64,000 bases of DNA from Ramazzottius varieornatus. Taxonomy: Eukaryota; Tardigrada; Eutardigrada; Parachela; Ramazzottiidae. Location: assembly GCA_001949185.1 (NCBI GenBank), contig BDGG01000010.1:570873-634872 (forward strand), given 5' to 3'. The notes beneath the pieces were generated by a model. That model did no database searches. It saw nothing but the letters and a program-made list of their open reading frames with translations, and was not told the DNA's origin. Below, piece by piece: positions 56,201 through 64,000 of this stretch (position 1 is the first letter of the stretch; the number at the start of each line of letters is the position of its first letter). The translations under genes were made by a program, and so were the position numbers.

Positions 56201-57859
56201 CTGGAATGTAAGAATCAAGTCGCCGGTAACGCTTGCTTCCTTTCCGGTGATACTCGAGAGAACGAAAATCCCGCCTTGACCGTTCAGCATACAATCTGGG
56301 TAAATCTAATGCACCTCCTACAGAAGCCTGGCTCACCAACGTACTGTTGCAAGATCCGGGTCTTCCATTCCGATTGCCAAGAACGCTGAGCTAGATACTG
56401 CTGTGTTACAGATGCGCTACCACAACAGTATTGCGGGTGAACTGCAAGCGATCAATCCGCACTGGGATGATGAGCGGCTTTTCCAAGAAACCCGCAGGAT
56501 TATCGTAGCAGTCTTCCAGCACGTCGTCTATTCCGAGTACCTTCCTCGCGTACTCGGCCAAGCTGTCGCGGACCGCGCCAACCTTCGCCCAAAGAAGACC
56601 GGGTACTACACCGACTACGACGAGACCTGCGACGCCACCATCGCCAACGAGTTCGCCGCTGCCGCCTTCCGTTTCGGCCACACACTGGTTCGCGGGGAGT
56701 TCGGTCGGTATAATAACGATCTGACACCCGCCTACACACCCGTCATGCATCTGTACGAGAACTTTGCTCGCAGTGATGTCTTGTACGAGGAAGAAGGCCT
56801 GGACCAATTGCTGATCGGGCTAACGTTGGAGCCCATGCAGGAGGCGGATGCCGTCTTCACCAAAGCATTGTCAGATTTCCTCTTCTTCGATCCAGGGAGG
56901 AAGGGTGGGAATTTTACGGGACAGGACCTGATAGCTATCAACATTATGAGAGGTCGCGATCACGGCATCCCTCCTTACAACGACCTGAGGGAGTACTGCA
57001 ACCTGACGAGAGCAGGAACCTTTGCTGACCTAAAGTTTTACATGCCGGAGGACGTGGTGGATCGTATGATGAAGGTTTACCAAAGTGCGGAAGACCTGGA
57101 TATTTATGTGTCGGGCGTTGCCGAATTCTCAGTCTACGGAGGAGTGGTAAGTCCACGCGGTGCAACCAGATCGTTATTCCGAATGGCTGTTTTTTACCGC
57201 TGCTGAGTTTCAGGTGGGACCAACGTTTGCTTGCCTGATCGCCGAACAGTTCTACCGGTCCAGGAAGTGCGATAGATTCTGGTATGAAACTGGGGACCCA
57301 GCTATTCGATTCTCGGAAGGTAACATGCTTTGTCCGTCATCCTATAACAAAAGACCGGAAGTTGAGACTGCCGATTTTTCTCGAGTTGGGTCCTCGAAAT
57401 ATATTCACTCTGTTTGCAGATCAACTGGCCAGTATTCGGAAGCAAAAGCTAGCCAAGGTTCTATGCGAGAATTCTGATACTATGGATAACGTTCAGCGGT
57501 CCGTTTTCGACATGCCGGACTCGTTCCTTAATCCATACGTGAAGTGTGGACAGCTTCCCGATCTTGATCTATCCTTATGGAAAGAATCGTCCAGCTGTAA
57601 TGTGTCTGGAATAACGATACAGCTTGGTCGTTCAGCAAAGGTTTCTCCTTGCCTCAGCTGCACCTGCACGAAAGAAGGCCCATTCTGCCAGTCTGTAGTG
57701 ATACGAAACTGCCGGAAGTTGATGGAACAGTTTCCCTTGTCCGACTTGATGAGTGACAGTATTTGCCGCGCACAGTGTTTGCCGATTTTCAGGATTGAAA
57801 AAAAGGATGTATCTTTGGGATCTTCTTTACTATTGGATCAGTTCGCTCCTTTTCTTTGA
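50295..57859 (+). CDS. secreted tandem animal heme peroxidase (two peroxidase domains)
   Basis: Eighteen exons, 50295-50610, 50930-51047, 51307-51722, 51844-52137, 53226-53385, 53452-53657, 53825-53982, 54044-54336, 54409-54578, 54656-54764, 54832-54896, 54959-55202, 55270-55615, 55681-56023, 56118-56299, 56412-57146, 57214-57319 and 57420-57859, join in phase to 1566 aa. A signal peptide (ending near SSAQ) precedes two full peroxidase domains of the peroxinectin/chorion peroxidase type. Domain 1 has AQFIDQDLSF, so the distal His is Gln. It keeps Asp before and after, the catalytic Arg/Glu (SVRVNENLP), REHNRLA and the proximal His (FKFWHTLMDN). Domain 2 is complete: FGQFLDHDVT, DTRENENP, FRFGHTLV. 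A cysteine-rich, VWC-like tail (CLSCTCTKEGPFC) ends the protein. Likely role: oxidative cross-linking or defence outside cells. Intron 4 holds a foldback element and a palindromic repeat. Confidence 0.9.
52194..53046. mobile_element. 853-bp TA-flanked foldback element in peroxidase intron 4
   Basis: The outer arms, roughly 52194-52560 and 52690-53046, are inverted copies of each other with high identity over about 300 bp and weaker matching inward. The left end starts CAGTCACGGTCATATTTCATCG. The right end, read in complement, starts CTGTCACGGTCATATTTCATCG. Both ends are flanked by TA. The TA duplication and CAGT-type terminus fit a non-autonomous Tc1/mariner-like element. No transposase frame is present between the arms. 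Confidence 0.82.
53074..53171. repeat. palindromic GGCGCAC repeat in peroxidase intron 4
   Basis: An expanded copy with left arm AAGTGGCGCACACTTCC, a degenerate right arm GTGCGCGACATGTG, and an extra stretch ending in AGGAAGTGTGCGCCACTTGCG that pairs with the first arm. It lies about 25 bp right of the TA-flanked foldback element. Confidence 0.75.
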
Positions 57860-58862
57860 TGATCTGATGTTTTTCTTTTGTGTGAGACAGAAGGATCGTT
57901 TCGACGCACGGTAAATTTGTACTTTGGGTTCTCCCCATTTCGACCGTCGAAACATAAAAGAGAAGGCCACCATAAAATATGGTGGTCCGGCGCCATTTTG
58001 ACGAAGGTGCCACGTCGGCATCTAGTTGAGGACAGGACAAATCTATTGAGAGCTTGCCAAGTCCATCTGACTTCACGGGTCCAAAACGCGGGATGTCCAG
58101 GATGAGATCATGCCTCGCTAGGCGACCTTACAGACGCCTCGGCTGGTTGTGTTCCACAACGGCCCGACACAAATGATTGTTACTGGAGGCGACAGCATGC
58201 CATATGGGCTTGCCGTCCCGGAGCGTGAAGGGCTTAACCCTTGGTTTCATGACTCCCATTGGTCAGCACGTTTGCCCCTGATGGCCCACCCTCCGACTTC
58301 GCATGGGACGAGACGTGAAGTTTTCTTCTGAATTTTTGGTCTGGCTTCATTTGTGTACTGGCAATCTGGCGTCTTCTCATACACGTACTATCCCTCTAAA
58401 TTGGTATTCCTGCCGGAAATTCCTCTACGTTCTTCAAGAAAGAAAGGATCATCAAGATGTCCGCCGAGGCTGGGAACGTAGTAAGTCTGGCTTCTGTACA
58501 GTAGGCTGTACGGTGTGCAATGTGTTCAGTTCGTTGCAGACGGGTGACTTAATTCTTCTTTGGTTTACAGATGAAAGTGACCGACGAACAGTTTCGTCAA
58601 GCTTTCGTGCTGGTTAGTGGCGACTATTCGAAGCGTCTCGCGGAAAGAGAAGCTGTTATCTGTTACGGTGCTCACTGCCCAAATATCTTCCAGATAGTTG
58701 CCAAGGCTAACGTATCAGTCCGTCAGCGTTTGAGATCGACGAACCGCGACCTCCCTGTGCGAAGTCCTCGCTGACTTCACTTCCATCCACCTGTCGTAAA
58801 TTAGACCGAATCATATCGCTTCCTTATTTTCGTATTGATATTCCAGCTTAGTGGACAACGTC
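57860..58862. other. spacer upstream of CUL3 with a small two-exon ORF
   Basis: An ATG at 58457 opens MSAEAGNV to a GTAAGT donor. An acceptor at about 58570 leads to MKVTDEQFRQAFVLVSGDYSKR..., and the frame ends at a TGA at 58773 (total about 75 aa). I do not recognise this product. It may be an independent microprotein, a uORF-bearing 5' exon of CUL3, or an N-terminal extension whose donor I could not find. The rest of the st­retch shows nothing. Confidence 0.35.
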
Positions 58863-61800
58863 ATGCCTCACCTGCGAATCAAACCGTTTCCGGTAAGCAA
58901 CGAACTCGTTTCACCCACCGCAGGAGTTGAGGTCTAGTTTCCGCCTCACAGACCAAAATAATAATAGTTTTGCTACAGGCTCCGGTCAGTGATCAGTATC
59001 CGAACGAAACCTGGCAGATTCTACGGACTGCTGTCGAGGATATTTTGCAGAGAAAGATGACCACCATCTCGTTCGAGCAACTATACCAGCACGCTTACAG
59101 CATGTTCCTTCACAAACACGGAAGCATGCTCCACGATAGTCTGCGCGAAGTGATCGCGCAGCATTTAGAAACACGGGTGAGTCTTTCTAGCATCTCCCAT
59201 ACAAATTTCCTGATCATTGTCCACGGTTTTGGTGTTTGATATGCGATAAGTAGAAATTGTGCTCCAGGTTCGGACGGATATACTAAAGTCATTAGAGACG
59301 CATTTCCTTCAAGGCCTGAAGCAAGTGTGGGACGACTTCTCGGCTTCCATGTCCGTCATCAAGGATGTTTTCATGTACATGGTTCGTTCTCGATTATCAC
59401 ATTTCTCATCGAATGGATCGCTTAACGGTTTATTTGGTTGTGCAGGATCGGAAGGTCGAGAGTATGGACGGCGACCATCCTTCCGTCTACAGTATAGGCC
59501 TGAACCTTTTCCGCGATAATGTCCTGCACTACGGCCAAGTCCGTGCCAAGCTCCAGCAGACGCTGATCGAAATGATCTCTGCCGAAAGACGAGGTGAAAC
59601 CATCGATCAACCTACCATCAAGTCCGTCTGCACCATGTTGATGGAACTGGGCGCGGGTGCGCGGAATGTGTATGAGGAAGACTTCGAAGCGGCGTTCTTG
59701 GCGGACTCTGTCAACTATTGCCGGGTAACTTATCCAGGCAAATTGGTAGCCGCTACTTGTCGTGGAGGAATATGTGGCTAACGGTTTTCTTAGGCAGAAG
59801 CCCAAAGATATCTGGACTCGGACAACGCTGGGAATTACATCCGTAACGTCGAGAAATTGGTGCTTGCCGAAACCGACAGAATAAACCAATACCTCGACAA
59901 GTCCACCAAGGCCAATGTCGACAAGATCATTGACGAGGAACTAATCCAGAAAAATATGGAAAAAGTTGTCAATATGCCCAATGGCGGAGTTGTGTCCCTG
60001 GTTCAAACACGGAACTTCAGCGGTAAGATATAACATCGCCAACTTAAAATTACCGTTCTTCCAAGACAATTACCGTCACGTCCCCAATGGTGTTTTCTAC
60101 GCTTTTTCTTCTAATCTTAAGCACAAGAATTTCATCCTTATGAGAAGCTGCGTAAATATCTTAGATCTGTCGAAGATCTGAGACTGGGCTTTTGTTCATG
60201 TGATTTGCAGAAATGCTGTCCATGTTGAAGCTATTGAACAGGGTCCCCGAAGGTGTCACCACCATGCTGGCTCCCATCAGTGCCAACTTGAAGCAACAAG
60301 GGGCCGCTCTGATGTCGGAAGCCTGCCCCGTCACGAAGAACCCTGTTCAGCTGATTCAAGCCGTGCTGGACCTCAAGAAAGAGTACGACACGTTTCTGGA
60401 GAAATCCTTCAAGAAGGACCAACGCTTCCGCAAGATGATCGCCGCGGACTTTGAGTACTTCTTTAACATGAACAAACGTGCACCGGAGTTGCTGTCACAT
60501 TACATCGACGAACAACTCAAGAACGGCAGCAAAAACGTAATGAGAAATAAAGTCAAGTTCTTTCAGTTCTCTAATTCCCTCTAGTCAGTAGGTGACGGAG
60601 CAGCAGATGAACACGACGCTAGAACAAGCCATGAAACTCTTCCGATATCTGCACGAGAAGGACGTCTTCGAGCGCTTCTACAAGCACCATCTAGCTCGAC
60701 GGCTTCTAACTGCGCGGACCACGTCCGACGAGTCGGAGAAGGCCATGCTGTCAAAGCTTCGCCATGAGTGTGGATACAGCTACACGTCCAAGCTGGAAGG
60801 AATGTACCGAGATGTTATCGTGTCCTCGACCTTTAACGACAAATTCAAGGATCATTGTTTGCAAGCTGAGGTAAGAAACGACGTGGAATGCGTTAAGAAA
60901 GGTACCTGCCTCGCAGCGATTTCAGCGACTATGGTGTCAGGTTGTTGACGAGTGTGTGACGTAATATTCTAGCCTGGTTTTTTTGCCACGCTAGATTATA
61001 CTTTCTCTTGATCCCCACTCCCCGGTTTGACTGTCTGGCGTTTTGCAGAATCCTCCGATCTCCATCGACCTCACAGTCCAAGTACTGACCACTGGATTCT
61101 GGCCTATGCCACCGGCAGGCAACAGTATTCTCATTCCCGAAAGCTGTTTGAAAGCTTTCGCCGAATTCGGACGGTGCGTAGCACTATAACCTGCTTTCTG
61201 CACCTGTCGTAACCAAGTTGAAGACGTACCAACAAGTTCTGACTCGCTTGCAGGTTGTACCTTGATACGTACAATGGACGACAGCTCAACCTGCAAAGTA
61301 ACCTAGGGACAGCTGAAATCAGCGCCGAGTTCTACGGACCACCTGCCAGCAGTGATCGCGCCTCCTCAGCTGGTGGATCGCCGACGACAGCGGTGACCAG
61401 CAGCGCTGTCAGGAAGCACACTCTATGCGTAACCACCCACCAAATGTGCGTCCTGATGCTCTTCAATCAGCAAGCCGAATGGTCCTACCAAGACATTCTG
61501 GCAGCTACTGGCATTCCTGACAAGGACTGCAAAAGAACGCTATCTACGTTGTCGACCGGCAAGATGCGGATATTAATGAAGCTAGGCACCGGCAAATTCA
61601 CAGGTAGTGTCCGATGTACCCAACCAGTTAAAGTGAGCCATGCTGAGTACCTCTTGTGCGTAGAGAGCGCGACACGGTTCAGCGTCAACGACAGCTTTTA
61701 CAGTCAACTCCATCGGGTAAAAGTCAACGCTGGTAAGGCGATATGGATATGGAAAGCCTGTTGGCCAGCAGTCAAGTTTTCGGATGTTGATTGGGGCTTT

Positions 61801-62160
61801 GTTGTAGGGACGAAGATGGACTTCAAGGAGGAAGTACAAGATGAAGAAATGAAAGATGCAGCTCGAGATCAGAAGGTCGATGCTGATCGAAGGCATGAGG
61901 TTGACGCAGCCATCATCCGAATTCTGAAGGGTCGTCAGCAGATGGACCACAATGAACTATTGGCCGAAATAGTCAGTCAACTCCGTCACCGCTTCACGCC
62001 ACCTCCCGACATCATCAAGAAATGCATCGACGGCCTGATTGCCAAGGACTACATTCAGCGAGCCGAAGAAAACAAGTGAGCGCCCATTCTGTTTCCTTCG
62101 TTCGCCAGTACTGGTAACGAGGTTGTTCTTTTCAGGTCCGTCTACCGATACGTGGCATAG
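58863..62160 (+). CDS. CUL3: cullin-3
   Basis: This is the scaffold of CRL3 ubiquitin ligases, which bind BTB-protein substrate receptors at the N-terminus and RBX1 at the C-terminus. Twelve exons, 58863-58892, 58979-59176, 59268-59381, 59446-59724, 59794-60022, 60211-60536, 60592-60870, 61049-61173, 61254-61603, 61664-61732, 61808-62075 and 62136-62160, give 763 aa (human 768). The start [10 protein letters not shown] matches the family's MRIRAFP. If the exon at 58847 joins an upstream exon, the N-terminus would be longer. Visible landmarks are [49 protein letters not shown] and the neddylation region [10 protein letters not shown] (Lys about 707). The end SVYRYVA matches the human VYTYVA. 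Introns of 60 and 75 bp near 61600-61807 are multiples of three without stops. Confidence 0.95.
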
Positions 62161-62489
62161 TCAACGGTACACATCTGTTCCAATATATGTTTTCTTTGAG
62201 TTTCTTTCGACGCACACGTTACACATGGAAAATGTATGGTGATGTGAGATCACCGTGCGACAAAGCCACAAACCTCTTTTCCGGAATAACCACTTTGTCA
62301 ACCACAGGAAAGGAGAGAGAAAATGCCATAAAACAAGTAATCGACAATAACAAAAGAGTCAAATAATGTCTCTTTTTTCTGCTAGAAAAACTTGAGAATC
62401 ATTTTCTACCGGGATACCTCGCAATAAAATTCATTGCGAGGGAAAACGTCTGGTCCACTTTTATAAATTAATCCTGAGAAATTCTCACT
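62161..62489. other. converging 3' regions of CUL3 and RIM-binding protein
   Basis: Non-coding and A/T-rich. A 9-bp perfect stem (CCTCGCAAT at 62417-62425 with ATTGCGAGG at 62433-62441) encloses an AATAAA hexamer at 62423-62428, which could serve as a poly(A) signal for CUL3. Confidence 0.5.
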
Positions 62490-63960
62490 CTACCTCTTTG
62501 GTTGGTTTCCACCGTGAACGTCAGCTGTGGTGGTTTGTCTATGTTGTGGGTTGGCACTACCAGGTCGCTGTTGGCCTCCTTGCTGGTTGGTGGTGGACCG
62601 TGAGGCGGAAGGATCGCGTTCACGAAGGGAAGGATTGCGGGTGAGGGTGGAGGACTGGGAGGTGGCGGCAGCTGTGGTGCCTTCAGTGGCCGGATCGATG
62701 AGGTAGTTGGATGGGACCAGGCCTTGCTTGCCGCTGGCTTGGTGTTCCCCTTCGAAGAAGCCGTCCTCGTCCATAATGCCGCTGACATAGATGACGTCGC
62801 CTTTCTTGAAAGACAGTTCCTTCTACAAGTAGCAAATATTGACATTACCCATCGCTCTCGCTCCATCCGCGGATTGTACTACCAATCTCAAATGTGTAAT
62901 ATAGAACATCGTAACATGGACAACAAACTTCTCCAAGCCGGGCAAAACCCAACAGACACCTTTCAGTTGACTTTCTTTTCGCCTACTCTGTTCAACTAAC
63001 CTCGAAATCAGGGTTGGGCGAGTTGGACACCTCGTAGTCGTATTTGGCAATCATTTTCTTGATCGGTCCGCGAGTCGGTTCCTTGATGGTCACATTGGCT
63101 CCTTTGCTCCCACCTTTCAAGGCCGATGGTCTAGGTCGGTCAACCGTAGCTTCCTCACCCAGGTATTTCCTCACTAACCGCTCGTCGTCCACGACCGTCA
63201 CCAAATTGCAGCCGACCATGCCTTGCCGTCCATTCCCTATCAGTTCGCCTTGATAGAAACCATCTTGGTCCTTCGTACCCGTTACCTGCAAATCATTCCA
63301 TTAACCTAGAACTCGAATATAGTATTGCTCCGCGACGTACCTTGATCAGCTCATTCGCTCTGAAAGACAGTTCTTCAGCGGCGGCATCCGCATTGGGCGA
63401 CTCGGTAGCCGCGTCAAAGTCTCTATTGGTCCTGAAGAGCCTAACCAGCTTGTTTTTGATCTTGTCCAGGTTGCCTCCCTGCTGTCCACTTGCCCCACCA
63501 CCAGACTGCACTACGCCTTGCTGACTTCTTGCACGATCGCGACCCTCACTCTCGTCCCGTCTCTTCGGTCCTTCATCCGGATACTCGTACTTCCCACGCG
63601 GCGCTTCGCGCGCCGGCCTCTGCTGGCGTGGCATAGCCCGTCTGTCCAGACTGGCGTAATTATTGATCATAGGGCCGCTCTGCAAGCGCTCCTGGTTGCC
63701 TCGGCTGTAGCGCGATGGACCTTCCATCTCGAAACGATCGCGGGATTGACTACGCATTCGTCGGTTGGATAGATCATTGGGCGGACTGTCGAAGCTACCG
63801 CGCGGTCCGCCGCGGTAATAGCCGCGTTCTTCAGCCTCCCGGTCGGAGTAGGCACGGTGGCGCGAGTCCATGCTTTCGAAAGAGTCCTCTTTGGTAATTT
63901 CGATTTGCGGCAGGGAAGTGGTCCGTTCGTACATACCGAAAGGCAGATTCGGCTGGCGTC
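62490..63960 (-). CDS. RIMBP: RIM-binding protein, C-terminal part (partial, runs off window)
   Basis: RIM-BPs tether calcium channels to RIM at presynaptic active zones. The last three exons are on the minus strand: 63960-63341, 63285-63001 and 62822-62490. The upstream part is outside the window, and the first exon here begins with the last two bases of a codon after an AG acceptor. A long arginine/serine-rich, probably disordered stretch precedes two SH3 domains. The first is ELSFRANELIKVTGTKDQDG...GMVGCNLV. The second is MIAKYDYEVSNSPNPDFE followed by ELSFKKGDVIYV...GLVPSNYL. SPNPD before ELSF and the DQDGFY/DEDGFF pattern are characteristic of RIM-BP SH3-II and SH3-III. A glutamine/threonine-rich tail ends at TAG. 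Confidence 0.88.
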
Positions 63961-64000
63961 CTGAAACCAGAATAACGTTTTGGTCTAAGGCAAAAACGGA

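Noticed and set aside
58149-58331. 60-codon plus-strand frame upstream of CUL3
   Set aside because: No family resemblance or splice partner; probably non-coding spacer.

Overview
The window is eukaryotic nuclear DNA from a compact invertebrate genome. Almost every recognisable gene is split by short GT...AG introns, mostly about 55-400 bp. Intergenic gaps are usually under 2 kb. All conserved genes are animal genes (TRAF4, SUMF1, RIM-binding protein, SLC22, tetraspanin, PR-domain zinc finger). Intron density, compactness and the number of proteins without recognisable relatives would fit a tardigrade or another small ecdysozoan, but that is an inference. There are no bacterial operons, CRISPR arrays, rRNAs or convincing tRNAs.

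Layout, left to right: proteasome ATPase Rpt3 (+, 358-2435); formylglycine-generating enzyme (-, 2629-4727); an orphan 474-aa protein (+, 6106-7824); a damaged BTB gene (-, 8782-9578); an orphan 202-aa protein (+, 10652-11983); a NYN-type RNase-fold protein (-, 12441-14466); two tandem SLC22 transporters (+, 16330-18833 and 19621-21975); an orphan ORF (-, 22237-22719); TRAF4 (+, 22928-27115); a two-exon microprotein (-, 28227-28557); a 189-bp assembly gap (29216-29404); a PR-domain protein with PLAG-like zinc fingers (-, 30021-33990); BRE1/RNF20 (+, 35690-40161); an orphan ORF (-, 40343-40777); citrate carrier SLC25A1 (+, 41015-42411); TMEM11 (-, 42857-43513); CCDC47 (+, 44322-46644); a tetraspanin (+, 48294-49587); a 1566-aa double heme peroxidase (+, 50295-57859); CUL3 (+, 58863-62160); and the C-terminal part of a RIM-binding protein (-, 62490-63960, running off the window).

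Exon boundaries were placed by hand from GT/AG sites, reading-frame continuity and family comparison. In each multi-exon model with stated boundaries the phases add up. Predicted lengths lie near the human proteins as I remember them: Rpt3 419 aa, CUL3 763, BRE1 981, TRAF4 465, SUMF1 385.

The genes do not form one pathway. Three ubiquitin-system genes (Rpt3, BRE1, CUL3) and a TRAF lie scattered among transport and secretory genes. The more unusual content is an apparent PR-domain/PLAG-type zinc-finger fusion, a tandem peroxidase whose first domain has lost only the distal histidine, a palindromic repeat present at least 11 times and almost only inside introns, a two-copy TTAA-flanked MITE, a TA-flanked foldback element, and several small or orphan genes.
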